From Namhaeicola litoreus (GTDB lineage Bacteria; Bacteroidota; Bacteroidia; Flavobacteriales; Flavobacteriaceae), in contig NZ_JBHTMY010000002.1 of NCBI RefSeq assembly GCF_042679565.1, positions 62,001 to 126,000 on the forward strand: a stretch of 64,000 nt of DNA, in the 5' to 3' direction. Below the pieces are notes generated by a model. It saw only the letters and a list, made by a program, of their open reading frames with translations. It searched no databases and was not told the origin of the DNA. The position numbers were made by a program, and so were the translations under genes. Position 1 is the stretch's first letter. The number at the start of each line of letters is the position of its first letter. Positions 36,634-46,624 of this stretch are shown here, one piece after another.

Positions 36634-37947
36634 TTATTCTGCGTTTTCTAAAAAATCTCTGAATTTTTCAATCCATTTTTCAAAGATGGTTTTTCTCGGT
36701 TCTTTTGTAACATTTGGTTTACTTTGGCTTGCTCCTCCCGATTCCATTTCTTTCTTTACCGCAATTTCTGCTTTCGCCTTTTTCTCCTTATCCGCCAGTC
36801 CTTTCATTAATAATCCAACAGCAGTAGCGAAGGCCGGGCTAGATAAATCAGTATCACTTGTGCCTGACAAATGTTCATTGGGATATCCAATTCTAGTATC
36901 CATACCTGTTGTATACTCTACCAATTGTTTGATATGCTTTAATTGTGCGCCTCCACCGGTGAGTACTATTCCGGCAATTAATTTTTTCTTATTCTCTTCG
37001 TGACCGTAATTCTTGATTTCTAAAAAAACCTGTTCTATAATTTCTATCACTCTGGCGTGAATAATTTTAGATAAATTTTTTAGGGTAATTTCTTTTGGAT
37101 CTCTTCCTCTCAACCCAGGTATAGAAACAATTTCATTATCCTTGTTCTCTCCTGGCCAAGCAGAGCCAAATTTTGTTTTTAGAAGTTCAGCTTGTTTCTC
37201 TATAATAGAACAACCCTCTTTAATATCATCTGTGATTACATTTCCACCAAAAGGAATAACAGCGGTGTGCCTAATAATTCCATCTTTAAATATGGCTAAA
37301 TCTGTTGTTCCTCCACCAATATCGATTAATGCAACTCCTGCTTCTTTTTCTTCATGACTTAAAACTGCTTCTGCAGAAGCCAATGGCTCCAAGGTTATAC
37401 TCGACAGTTCTAGGCCAGCACTTTTAATACATCTTCCAACATTTCTAATCGATGATACCTGTCCGACGACCACATGAAAATTAGCTTCCAATCTACCACC
37501 ATACATCCCTATGGGAGTTTTGATTTCTGACTGACCATCCACTTTATATTCTTGAGGCAGAACATGAATGATTTCTTCACCTGGCAGCATCACTAATTTA
37601 TAAACTTGATTGATGAGCAATTCTATGTCAGATTCATCAATAACCTTTTCAGGACTAACTCTTGTGATGTAATCACTGTGATGTAAACTTCTTATATGTT
37701 GACCGGCGATTCCAACAACGACACTTTCGATCTTTTCTCCTGAAATAGATTCTGCTTCTTCAACAGCCTGCTGAATAGATTGAATGGTTTGGGTAATATT
37801 ATTGACCACACCTCGATGCACCCCCAAACTTTTCGCTCTCCCGGTTCCCAAAACTTCCAATTTATTGTAGGCATCTTTTTTGCCTACCATAGCTACAATT
37901 TTGGTAGTACCTATATCTAAACCAACAGCGATGTTATCTTTACCCAT
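36634..37947 (-). CDS. ftsA: Cell division protein FtsA
   Basis: Actin-like ATPase that tethers FtsZ to the membrane. The 437 residues show VGLDIGTTKIVAMVG (phosphate 1), ALIDIGGGTTDLAIF (phosphate 2) and IVLTGGGAQLKHIKQL (adenosine). The C-terminal EKWIEKFRDFLENAE is an amphipathic membrane-targeting helix, after a low-complexity linker. It starts 3 bases after ftsQ. Confidence 0.97.
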   Translation of the reverse strand: MGKDNIAVGLDIGTTKIVAMVGKKDAYNKLEVLGTGRAKSLGVHRGVVNNITQTIQSIQQAVEEAESISGEKIESVVVGIAGQHIRSLHHSDYITRVSPEKVIDESDIELLINQVYKLVMLPGEEIIHVLPQEYKVDGQSEIKTPIGMYGGRLEANFHVVVGQVSSIRNVGRCIKSAGLELSSITLEPLASAEAVLSHEEKEAGVALIDIGGGTTDLAIFKDGIIRHTAVIPFGGNVITDDIKEGCSIIEKQAELLKTKFGSAWPGENKDNEIVSIPGLRGRDPKEITLKNLSKIIHARVIEIIEQVFLEIKNYGHEENKKKLIAGIVLTGGGAQLKHIKQLVEYTTGMDTRIGYPNEHLSGTSDTDLSSPAFATAVGLLMKGLADKEKKAKAEIAVKKEMESGGASQSKPNVTKEPRKTIFEKWIEKFRDFLENAE

Positions 37948-37950
37948 AAC

Positions 37951-38679
37951 TTATTTTTTAGAACAAACAATTTGGTTGTCAAATGAGAGGTTGATTGTAT
38001 CATATTTCTCTAAAATATGATTGGCAATAGCATCTTGATAAAAAGCTTTAAGTTTACTTTTCTTTTTTTCAAAATTATGCATTGATCCAAGTACAATGGT
38101 TTGTCCCCCAACTCTAGTGTAGAGTTCAAATTGTTTTATTTCCCCTTTTTTTTGCTTAATTCCAATGATCTGCTTTTGTAAAAAAGGATCATTTTTAATT
38201 TTATTCGCCAGCAATGTCAAATCTCCTTCAGCATCTTTTATATCTAGATTAGATATAATTGGCACACGGGAAGAATAATTTCCAGATAACGGCATTTTCT
38301 TTCCAAACACATCTAAATAAAAAGATTCCGATTCATTTACCACCCTTAAAACAGGTGTTTTCTGTGTAATTATTGCCCCCAAATGACCTTGCAAAGTGTA
38401 AAAAACCTCGGCATTTTGAATCATCGGATTCGATTCAACGGCCATTTCTAATTTATTCAAAAGTAAACTTTCTACAGATTGATTTTCTTGGTTTTCTAAA
38501 TTTTGTATTAACAATTTATTAACCATTTCATAGGTGATAAATAGGTTTTCACCATTTTCGAATACGACATCAATTTTTTGCATTTTTTTCTTGGCACTTC
38601 TTTCCGATGCAAATCCATATAAAAATATGACCACCGCAAAAAGTAGTATTGTAATTATATGAGATTTATATTTTTTCAT
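37951..38679 (-). CDS. ftsQ: Cell division protein FtsQ
   Basis: Bitopic division protein linking FtsL/FtsB to the rest of the divisome. The 242 residues have one N-terminal helix (IITILLFAVVIFLYGFA), a POTRA-like part and the FtsQ domain, weakly conserved as usual in Bacteroidota. Identity rests on topology and on its place between murG and ftsA. In most relatives murC separates murG from ftsQ; here the 87-base gap contains no coding remnant. Confidence 0.85.
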   Translation of the reverse strand: MKKYKSHIITILLFAVVIFLYGFASERSAKKKMQKIDVVFENGENLFITYEMVNKLLIQNLENQENQSVESLLLNKLEMAVESNPMIQNAEVFYTLQGHLGAIITQKTPVLRVVNESESFYLDVFGKKMPLSGNYSSRVPIISNLDIKDAEGDLTLLANKIKNDPFLQKQIIGIKQKKGEIKQFELYTRVGGQTIVLGSMHNFEKKKSKLKAFYQDAIANHILEKYDTINLSFDNQIVCSKK

Positions 38680-38766
38680 TTCTTCATGTTATAAAAACTA
38701 TGGCAATTTTATGATACAAACTAACTCATGAAAATTACCATAGTGATCAAAGTATTTAGCACATTG

Positions 38767-39858
38767 TTATTTTATTAATTTTTCAATTTCATCGACAATC
38801 GTCTTCGTTGCATTAGGCAAAGCCAATTTCTTGATGTTCTCAGACAATTGTTCTTGTAATTTTTTATCATCAATTAAACTGGTTAAAGTCTGATTAAACC
38901 CTTCCAATTCACTTTCTTTTAGCATGATGGCCGCCTCTTCTTTTACCAAAGCCAAAGCATTTTTTGTTTGATGATCTTCAGCAACATTTGGTGAAGGAAT
39001 AAAAATGACCGGCTTACCTACGATGCATAATTCTGAAATAGTACCTGCTCCTGCTCTACTGACAATAAAATCTGAAGCAGCATATAAAAAGTCCATTCTT
39101 TTTATAAATGAAAGTGTTGTTACGCCTTCGGTATCATTGTGATGCTTGTATTTTTCGAAATAATAATTACCGGTTTGCCAAAGGATTTGCAAATCCAAAT
39201 CGAGTAATTGATCTAGATTTCTATTCACCGTTTCGTTAATCTTACCGGATCCTAAACTACCTCCAATTACAGCCAATGTCTTTTTCGAAGGATTTAATCC
39301 AAAAGATTCAATGGCCTCTTCGCGTTTTCCATCCATAGAAATTAAATCTTGCCTTACTGGGTTTCCTGTTTTTATGATTTTCTCAGCAGGAAAAAAAGTT
39401 TCTAGTCCATCATAGGCTACGCATATTTTTTTAGCTTTTTTTGAAAGCCATTTATTTGTGACACCCGGAAAAGAGTTTTGTTCTTGAATTACAGTAGGAA
39501 TATTACTGAAATTCGCCACAAAGAGGGTTGGCCCAGAAGCAAATCCTCCTGTTCCTATAACTACATCAGGTTTATATCCTTTCATTATTTTTCTCGCTTC
39601 TTTCAAACTCCCTAATAACTTAAAAGGAAAAGAAAGATTTTTTAAAGAAGCACTTCTTTGAATACCTGCCACATCAAGTCCAATTATTTCATAACCAGCT
39701 TGTGGGACCTTTTCCATTTCCATACGATTTTTTGCACCCACAAAGAGAAACTCAGCCTTTGGATACCGACGTTTTATTTCGTCTGCAATTGAAATTGCAG
39801 GATAAATATGTCCGCCCGTGCCTCCTCCACTCATAATAACTTTAATTGATGGTTTCAT
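38767..39858 (-). CDS. murG: MurG glycosyltransferase
   Basis: Adds GlcNAc to lipid I to form lipid II at the inner membrane face. The 363 residues carry SGGGTGGHIYPA at 10-21, the second glycine-rich region GGFASGPTLFVA, IGGSLGSGKINETV, and the donor site RAGAGTISELCIVGKPVIFIP. It overlaps ftsW by 17 bases, indicating coupled translation. Confidence 0.97.
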   Translation of the reverse strand: MKPSIKVIMSGGGTGGHIYPAISIADEIKRRYPKAEFLFVGAKNRMEMEKVPQAGYEIIGLDVAGIQRSASLKNLSFPFKLLGSLKEARKIMKGYKPDVVIGTGGFASGPTLFVANFSNIPTVIQEQNSFPGVTNKWLSKKAKKICVAYDGLETFFPAEKIIKTGNPVRQDLISMDGKREEAIESFGLNPSKKTLAVIGGSLGSGKINETVNRNLDQLLDLDLQILWQTGNYYFEKYKHHNDTEGVTTLSFIKRMDFLYAASDFIVSRAGAGTISELCIVGKPVIFIPSPNVAEDHQTKNALALVKEEAAIMLKESELEGFNQTLTSLIDDKKLQEQLSENIKKLALPNATKTIVDEIEKLIK

Positions 39859-41050
39859 GCAAAATATCTAAAGGATTCTCTAATGTTTCATCTTGTTTCT
39901 TTTGCATTTCAGCCAGACTTACCTCTGAAGCACTCACACTTAAAATGATCCCTATGGCAAAACAAGTCATCCAAATGGATGTTCCCCCAGTACTGATCAG
40001 TGGTAATGGCTGCCCCGTAACGGGTAACAAACCAACCGCAACGGCTATATTTATAAATGCCTGAAAGACTATTGGCATCCCTACTCCAATTGTAAGGAGG
40101 GTGCCGAAAACAGTTTTTGTTTTTGTAGCAATGATAAAAATTCTAAACAATAGGAAAAGGTACAAAAGCACAATTGTGATTGCTCCAATTAAACCAAATT
40201 CCTCTACTATAATGGCATAGATAAAGTCTGAAGAAGATTGAGGCAAAAAGTTTTTCTGTACACTTTTTCCAGGACCTTTTCCTCGAATTTCGCCAGAAGC
40301 AATCGCTATTTTAGCTTTTTCAGATTGATAATTATCTTCACTTTCACCAGAGAAAAAGTTCTCTATTCGATTGTTCCAAGTTTCCACTCTGGTATTCTTC
40401 ATGGCATCTGGAAAAGCTCTGGCCATTAATATAAAAATTGCCAGTGCTGCTATAGCCATTCCCAAAATATTTAAAATATATTTTATGGGGTATCCACCAA
40501 CAAAAACCAACAATAAGATCATGCTAAAAGCAATGGCTGTAGTAGAAAAATTAGCAGGTAAAATCAAAATCAAGATTACACCGACAGGAATCCATAAATA
40601 CAAAAAACTCTCCTTAAACCTAATTTCCTTTTCTTTATTTCTTGCCAAATACCTCGCTACGTACATCATTATCACAACAATAGCTAAGGTCGAGGTTTGA
40701 AAACCTACACCTACAAATGGAATTTCGATCCACCTACTCGCATTTGCACCGCCAATTACAGTTCCTTTTGCCAAAGTAAAAATCAACAATAGCAATACAA
40801 CTGGCATTAACAGAACCGACAAACCGCTGAAATATTTATATGGTATTCTATGAACTGTAAACATAATTACAAATCCGAGAAGCAATAGAACAGCGTGCTT
40901 AATGAGATAACCAAAAGTGGTGCCTTTTCCTATAACATAAACTAAATTCGTGCTTGCACTATAGACAGGCAAAAAAGAAAAAATAGCCAAAACGGCCACG
41001 ATAGCCCAAATGGTTCTGTCTCCTTTTATGTTATCTAACTTTATATTCAT
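39842..41050 (-). CDS. ftsW: Lipid II polymerase FtsW (SEDS family)
   Basis: SEDS glycosyltransferase that polymerises septal peptidoglycan with FtsI. The 402 residues have about ten helices, with KGTVIGGANASRWIEI, ARYLARNKEKEIRFKES, QSSSDFIYAIIVEEFGLIGA and LPLISTGGTSIWMTCFA as family signatures. It follows the MurD-like stump after 6 bases and overlaps murG. Confidence 0.95.
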   Translation of the reverse strand: MNIKLDNIKGDRTIWAIVAVLAIFSFLPVYSASTNLVYVIGKGTTFGYLIKHAVLLLLGFVIMFTVHRIPYKYFSGLSVLLMPVVLLLLIFTLAKGTVIGGANASRWIEIPFVGVGFQTSTLAIVVIMMYVARYLARNKEKEIRFKESFLYLWIPVGVILILILPANFSTTAIAFSMILLLVFVGGYPIKYILNILGMAIAALAIFILMARAFPDAMKNTRVETWNNRIENFFSGESEDNYQSEKAKIAIASGEIRGKGPGKSVQKNFLPQSSSDFIYAIIVEEFGLIGAITIVLLYLFLLFRIFIIATKTKTVFGTLLTIGVGMPIVFQAFINIAVAVGLLPVTGQPLPLISTGGTSIWMTCFAIGIILSVSASEVSLAEMQKKQDETLENPLDILHETIN

Positions 41051-41056
41051 AACTGA

Positions 41057-41605
41057 CTATAGACTTCTAACTGCCAATTTAAATTGAGCCCCTCTATCCT
41101 GAAAATTTTCAAAATACCTATCACTATTTGTTGATGGCGACATCAATACTGCATCACCATTCTCTGAAATTTTGTAGGCGATCTGTACTGCTTCATGTAT
41201 AAAAGAACTTTCCACTATATAATCGACTACATTACCAAAAGTGTTTATAATATTCTCATTGTGATATCCTACACAAATTATTGCCTTGACCTTTTCTCTT
41301 ACCAAAGGAAGTAAAGGCATATAGTCTGCGCCACTGGTATCTCCCTCCACGATCCATACAATGGGCATTTCCACACAATCAATGGAATAAAAAGTAGCAT
41401 TCACAGATTGCGCTCCCGCATCATTGATATACTGCACTCCGTTAATCTTGTAAACGGACTCCAACCGATGTTCTTCGGTATTATTTACGTCTAAAGATGC
41501 TCTTATCGCCTCTTTTCTAACTCTGATTAATTCTGAAACCATGTTCGAAGCTAGTGCATTCTTTACATTAAACTGTTGTTGTACGGCAAATGATGATATA
41601 CTCAT
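41057..41605 (-). pseudogene. murD: MurD stump: C-terminal domain only, with altered ligand residues
   Basis: An open 182-residue frame at the normal murD position between mraY and ftsW. It aligns by eye with the end of the central domain and the whole C-terminal domain of MurD (FNVKNALASNM, EEHRLESVYKINGVQYINDAG, LLPLVREKVKAIICVG, FENFQDRGAQFKLAVRSL). The UDP-MurNAc-binding and ATP-binding domains, about 270 residues, are gone, and the motifs that bind the incoming D-glutamate differ (usual DSKATN is DAGAQS; the GGxDKG lysine region is EGDTSGA; SPACASxDxF is SPSTNSDRYF). The frame is clean, starts with ATG 9 bases after mraY and ends 6 bases before ftsW, so it may still be translated. It cannot be a MurD ligase. 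Confidence 0.85.
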
Positions 41606-41614
41606 TGGATTGAT

Positions 41615-42850
41615 TTATCTTACTTTTAATGTTAATATTGATAATACGGCTAGAAATATTCCCACAATCCAAAATCTCGTTACGATTTTACTCTCGTGGT
41701 ACCCCTTTTTTTGATAATGATGATGAAGAGGCGACATCAAAAATATCCTTCTACCTTCGCCATATTTTCTTTTTGTAAATTTGAAATAGCTCACCTGTAA
41801 TATTACCGACAGATTCTCAGCAACAAAAACACCTGCAATTAGCGGAAGCAGTAATTCTTTTCTCACCGCTATCGCCAAGACAGCTATAATACTTCCAATT
41901 GTTAAACTCCCTGTATCCCCCATAAAAACCTGGGCCGGATAAGCATTGTACCATAAGAAACCAACAATTCCGCCAACAAATGCACTTATAAAGACTGTCA
42001 TTTCACCAGAATTTGGAATATACATGACATTTAAATAATCAGAAAATATAATGTTACCCGATATCCATGCAAAAATAGCCAGAGTCGCCACCATAATTGC
42101 CGAAGTCCCCGCCGCTAGACCATCAATACCATCTGTTAGGTTTGCACCATTTGATACCCCAGTGATAATAAATGTTACCATGGCAATAAAAATGATCCAT
42201 GCATAATCTTCTGCTTTATCACCTAAAAACCACAATAAACTTTTATAGTCAAACTCATTATTTTTTACAAATGGAATAGTTGTTTTGGTTGACTTTTTCT
42301 CTGCTGTAAAATTTTTGGTTGGCAGAATTGTTTGCTGTTCAACTTTTACTATAGATGATTGCGGCAGTTTTTCTTTTACCACTACATCGGGATTGAAGTA
42401 CAGAATGATTCCTACAAGCAATCCTAAGACCACCTGCCCAATAATCTTAAATCTTCCTTTTAATCCTTCCTTATCCTTTTTAAAAACTTTAATATAATCA
42501 TCCACAAAACCGATGGTCCCCATCCAAAGCGTTGTTATAATCAACAAAATAATGTAGACACTATCTAATTTTGCAAATAGCAAAACAGGAACCAATGTTG
42601 CCAAAATAATTATGATACCCCCCATCGTTGGTGTTCCAGATTTTTGCTTTTGTCCATCTAGTCCAAGATCTCGGATCGATTCTCCAACCTGTAACCTCCT
42701 TAAGACGTTGATGATTTTCTTACCAAAAATTGTTGAAATCAACAGAGAAAATGCAAAGGCCATGGCAGATCGGAAGGTGATGTATTGAAATAGACCCGCG
42801 CCAGACACTTGATAGGTTTCATCTAAATATTTAAATAAATAATAGAGCAT
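41615..42850 (-). CDS. mraY: Phospho-MurNAc-pentapeptide translocase MraY
   Basis: Transfers phospho-MurNAc-pentapeptide to undecaprenyl phosphate, making lipid I. The 411 residues have the PNPT motifs LQVGESIRDLGLDGQKQKSGTPTMGG in the first part, DDYIKVFKKDKEGL, ANLTDGIDGLAAG, FMGDTGSLTIG and SPLHHHYQKKG. A loop of about 70 residues between helices (near residues 150-215) is inserted relative to the E. coli enzyme, as is usual in Bacteroidota. Confidence 0.97.
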   Translation of the reverse strand: MLYYLFKYLDETYQVSGAGLFQYITFRSAMAFAFSLLISTIFGKKIINVLRRLQVGESIRDLGLDGQKQKSGTPTMGGIIIILATLVPVLLFAKLDSVYIILLIITTLWMGTIGFVDDYIKVFKKDKEGLKGRFKIIGQVVLGLLVGIILYFNPDVVVKEKLPQSSIVKVEQQTILPTKNFTAEKKSTKTTIPFVKNNEFDYKSLLWFLGDKAEDYAWIIFIAMVTFIITGVSNGANLTDGIDGLAAGTSAIMVATLAIFAWISGNIIFSDYLNVMYIPNSGEMTVFISAFVGGIVGFLWYNAYPAQVFMGDTGSLTIGSIIAVLAIAVRKELLLPLIAGVFVAENLSVILQVSYFKFTKRKYGEGRRIFLMSPLHHHYQKKGYHESKIVTRFWIVGIFLAVLSILTLKVR

Positions 42851-42852
42851 TT

Positions 42853-44310
42853 TTATGATTGATTTAAAAGTTCTTTGGCAATTTTAAAATCGTCAAAATC
42901 TATTTTTGTTTTACCCAGTATTTGATACGTTTCATGCCCTTTGCCAGCTATCAAAATAATATCGTTCTCTTCTGCCATTTGACAAGCTGTTTTAATGGCT
43001 TGAAATCTATCTGTAATGGTGACATATTTTTTATAATGTTCTGGGGCTACGCCTTGCTCCATATCTTTCAAAATTTCGACAGGGTCTTCTGTTCTTGGAT
43101 TGTCTGAAGTCAAAATCACTTGATTACTTAATTGCGTAGCAATGGAGGCCATTTTTGGCCTTTTTTCTTTATCTCTATCACCTCCACAACCAACAACCGT
43201 TATAACATTTTCATTGTTGGTCCTTATAGAATTGATCGTTTCCAGTACATTTTTTAAAGCATCAGGCGTATGCGCATAATCGACAATGGCGATTACACCT
43301 TTTGGTGAAATCGTATATTGAAATCTTCCATCAACGTTTTTGAGCATACTGATTAACCTCAGAACTTCAATCTTTTCGATCCCTAATAAAATAGCAGCTC
43401 CATAAATGGCCAACAAATTATAAGCATTAAACTCTCCTATTAATTTGGTATATAGTTCTTGTCCGTCAATACTTAAAACCAATCCGGAAAATTGATTCTC
43501 TAAAATTTTACCTTTAAAATCTGCAACGGTTTTTAAAGCATAAGTGTATTGGTTCGCATTCGTATTTTGAAGCATAACCATCCCATTTTTGTCGTCAGCA
43601 TTTGTCAATGCAAAAGCTTCTTTCGGCAATTCATCAAAAAAACGCTTTTTCACGTCTCGGTATTCTGAAAATGTTTTGTGATAATCTAGGTGATCATGCG
43701 TAAGGTTAGTAAAAATTCCCCCTTCAAATACTAGTCCTGCCGTACGGCTCTGATGAATTCCATGAGAACTGACTTCCATAAAACAGTATTCCACATCTTC
43801 CTCTACCATTTTAGCTAGGGATTTATTGATGGTGATGGAATCCGGCGTTGTATGTGTTGTTCCAAATACTTCTTTTCCAATTTTAATAGAGATGGTTGAA
43901 ATTAATCCACTCTTTTTGCCGTCTAACTGAAAGAGATTGTACAATTGCGTAGCAACTGTTGTCTTCCCATTGGTCCCGGTAACTCCAACCAGCTTCAATT
44001 TTCGGGATGGGTTACCGTAAAAATTTGATGCAATGATGGCCAGTGCTCTCTGACTATTTTGAACAAGAACATAGGTTATATGATCTAATATTTCTTTTGG
44101 AAATTCCTGACAAACAATCGCAACTGCACCTTTACTAATTACCTCATCAATAAAAGTATGGCCATCAAATAATAGACCTTTTTGTGCCACATAAAGAGCT
44201 CCTTTTACAATATCTCTAGAATCAAAAGAAACTTGTATAATATCAATTTCGGCAGATCCCTTTATTGATTTTATCTCAACTTGACTTAATATGTCCTTTA
44301 AAGATTTCAA
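42853..44310 (-). CDS. murE: MurE ligase (UDP-MurNAc-tripeptide synthetase)
   Basis: Adds the third residue of the stem peptide. The 485 residues have the ATP site VTGTNGKTTVA at 110-120, THDHLDYH, and the C-terminal DNPRTEDP near residue 400. The DNPR form is associated with meso-diaminopimelate as substrate, so the wall is predicted to be of the DAP type. It starts 4 bases after ftsI and ends 2 bases before mraY. MurE is the only intact Mur ligase gene in this cluster. Confidence 0.96.
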   Translation of the reverse strand: MKSLKDILSQVEIKSIKGSAEIDIIQVSFDSRDIVKGALYVAQKGLLFDGHTFIDEVISKGAVAIVCQEFPKEILDHITYVLVQNSQRALAIIASNFYGNPSRKLKLVGVTGTNGKTTVATQLYNLFQLDGKKSGLISTISIKIGKEVFGTTHTTPDSITINKSLAKMVEEDVEYCFMEVSSHGIHQSRTAGLVFEGGIFTNLTHDHLDYHKTFSEYRDVKKRFFDELPKEAFALTNADDKNGMVMLQNTNANQYTYALKTVADFKGKILENQFSGLVLSIDGQELYTKLIGEFNAYNLLAIYGAAILLGIEKIEVLRLISMLKNVDGRFQYTISPKGVIAIVDYAHTPDALKNVLETINSIRTNNENVITVVGCGGDRDKEKRPKMASIATQLSNQVILTSDNPRTEDPVEILKDMEQGVAPEHYKKYVTITDRFQAIKTACQMAEENDIILIAGKGHETYQILGKTKIDFDDFKIAKELLNQS

Positions 44311-44314
44311 ACTT

Positions 44315-46291
44315 TTATGATAATTTGAGTTGAATAACTTTTCCTTTTTCCAATTTTTCTCCTGGCTTAACAGATTGTGATTGCACTACACCAGTGCCTA
44401 CAACACGCACTTTAAATCCTAAATTTTCTAGCATAGGAACAGCATCCATACCCGCCATTTTTGTAACATTGGGAACGGTTTTTATTGATTTATTTACAGT
44501 ATTGTAATAGTTTTCAAAACTTTTATTGATTACCTCATTTGAGTCTTGCAAGGTTAATTCGGACTGAATTGGTGTTTCTGCATAAATTTTATGAGCAATC
44601 TTTTTAAAGACAGGTCCTGCCACAATATTACCGTAATAGCCAATTTTTTTATTTGGCTTATGAATGACGACTATGCAAGAATACTGTGGATTATCTGCCG
44701 GAAAATAACCTACAAAAGAAGATATGTACTTTGGCCCACCTTCTTTCCAATAATCAGTTTGACAGGTTCCTGTTTTGCCCGCCATTGAAAAATTTGGATC
44801 ATAGATATTTTCAGCCGTACCCCTTTTAACCACATTCTCCATCATCACCTTAACCTTATCAATAGTTTCCTGACTACAAATTTTTGGATTGATTACTTCC
44901 TTATCAAAACTGTTTACTGCATTGTTTTGTGATCTTATTTCGCGCACAAATTTTGGTTTCACCATTTCACCATTATTTGCGATGGCATTATAAAAAGTTA
45001 AAGTTTGCAAAGGTGTTAAAGACACGCCATAACCATAAGCCATCCATGGTAGCGATAAACCATTCCAACCTGCATCGTTGGGATGAGGAATAATCGGGTT
45101 GCCTTCCCCCTTGATTGGCAACCCGATTTTCAAACCCACATTTAAATCCTTCAATCCTTGTACAAATTTTTCCGGTTGATCTTTATAGAATTTATCTACA
45201 ATTTTTACAATCCCAACATTTGAGGAAACTTCAAAAACTCGTGAAGCAGAAATAACGCCATAACCTTTATGGTTTGAGTCTTTTACTTTTCTTTTATAAA
45301 AAGTGATTTCACCCTTTTCGGTATCTACCATATAACCGGTGTCGATTACTTTATCTTCCAGTGCCACCACCATGCCCATTAATTTAAAAGTAGAACCTGG
45401 CTCATGAGATTCGTAAACCGCATAATTTCTATCTTCATAATACGTTCCTTGTGTGGTCCTACCCAAATTCGAAATTGCCTTAACCTCTCCAGTCTTTGTC
45501 TCCATCACCACAACCGTACCATGGTCAGCTTCAAATTTCTCCAACTGTTCAAGCAAGGCGTGATGAGCAATATCTTGGATGTTCAAATCAATGGTTGTAA
45601 TAATATCCCTCCCATCAACAGGATCAATTTCATTATTATCGCTGATCGGCTTCCATTGCCCTTTCGCAATTTTCTGCTTTAACCTCTTCCCGTTTTTCCC
45701 TCTTAAAAACTCATAAAAGCTACCTTCTATACCCACTCTGCCGCGGTAATCGTCGTAACCAACAGCTCTTTCTGCAATTTTGCCAATAGGATGTTCTCTC
45801 ACAGTTCGTTGTTCTGTAATTAAACCTCCTTTGTATGGGCCTAATTTAAAAATGGGAAACTTCTTAATTCTTTGGTATTCATTATAGGATAGGTTTCTGG
45901 TGATAAATAGGTATCTATTTTTGTTCGCACGGCCTTTACGGATGTAATTCTCGAAATAACTCGGACTTTTCCCTAACATTTTCGAGAGCTCCTTGCTCAA
46001 ATCTTTAATACCAGACTCAAAATCAGCATCTTTCACACTTACAGGGTCCATTCTAATATCAAATTTTGATACAGACGTAGCCAACAAACTCCCGTCTGCG
46101 GTATAAACATTACCTCTGTTTGCAGCGATCTCAAAATTCTTAATGGTGTTTTGCTCTGCCAACTCTACATACTTATCACCCTCAACAAACTGTATTTCTA
46201 CCAACTTATAAATGATGGCAACTGCAAACAAGAAGAGAAAACCTGCAACCAGGTAGGCTCTATGAAGTATCTGTTTCTGCTCTATTGCCAT
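44315..46291 (-). CDS. ftsI: Septal transpeptidase FtsI with PASTA domain
   Basis: Class B penicillin-binding protein that crosslinks septal peptidoglycan. The 658 residues have an N-terminal helix (VAGFLFLFAVAIIYKLVEI), the dimerisation domain with ANRGNVYTADGSLLA, then the transpeptidase with the active Ser near 300 in HEPGSTFKLM, the SSN motif near 358 and KTG near 504 (MAGKTGTCQ). A single PASTA domain closes the protein (VPNVTKMAGMDAVPMLENLG). It lies 1 base after the ftsL-like gene. Confidence 0.96.
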   Translation of the reverse strand: MAIEQKQILHRAYLVAGFLFLFAVAIIYKLVEIQFVEGDKYVELAEQNTIKNFEIAANRGNVYTADGSLLATSVSKFDIRMDPVSVKDADFESGIKDLSKELSKMLGKSPSYFENYIRKGRANKNRYLFITRNLSYNEYQRIKKFPIFKLGPYKGGLITEQRTVREHPIGKIAERAVGYDDYRGRVGIEGSFYEFLRGKNGKRLKQKIAKGQWKPISDNNEIDPVDGRDIITTIDLNIQDIAHHALLEQLEKFEADHGTVVVMETKTGEVKAISNLGRTTQGTYYEDRNYAVYESHEPGSTFKLMGMVVALEDKVIDTGYMVDTEKGEITFYKRKVKDSNHKGYGVISASRVFEVSSNVGIVKIVDKFYKDQPEKFVQGLKDLNVGLKIGLPIKGEGNPIIPHPNDAGWNGLSLPWMAYGYGVSLTPLQTLTFYNAIANNGEMVKPKFVREIRSQNNAVNSFDKEVINPKICSQETIDKVKVMMENVVKRGTAENIYDPNFSMAGKTGTCQTDYWKEGGPKYISSFVGYFPADNPQYSCIVVIHKPNKKIGYYGNIVAGPVFKKIAHKIYAETPIQSELTLQDSNEVINKSFENYYNTVNKSIKTVPNVTKMAGMDAVPMLENLGFKVRVVGTGVVQSQSVKPGEKLEKGKVIQLKLS

Positions 46292-46292
46292 A

Positions 46293-46619
46293 TTATTCTC
46301 TAATAATTACTTTGATTTTTTTTGGAGGATCTATATGGGCATACAAACCTTTTTTCTGCAATTCTTTTATGACTGTAGATTCCATTTTTAATTTCATCAA
46401 ATCTGATCGAGTAGCCACGAATTTTGATCGCATTTCTTTATTCAAATGTGTTAACTCTGCTATTTTCTGAACCTTCTTATCTGTGCTATGGGCACTACCA
46501 ATCATCAGCAAAGCCAAGAATGTCAAGAAAATTAGAAAGCTCCAAGTTTTTGAAGCGTCTTCATCGACAAGAAACTTGCCTTTGAGAATTCCATATAATG
46601 TTTGTTTGGTTTTTGACAT
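46293..46619 (-). CDS. ftsL: FtsL-like division protein
   Basis: A 108-residue bitopic protein: basic cytoplasmic N-terminus, one helix (TWSFLIFLTFLALLMIGSA) and a short periplasmic coiled-coil region. Sequence conservation in this family is very low; the assignment rests on topology, size and the position between rsmH and ftsI. Confidence 0.82.
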   Translation of the reverse strand: MSKTKQTLYGILKGKFLVDEDASKTWSFLIFLTFLALLMIGSAHSTDKKVQKIAELTHLNKEMRSKFVATRSDLMKLKMESTVIKELQKKGLYAHIDPPKKIKVIIRE

Positions 46620-46624
46620 TTCTA

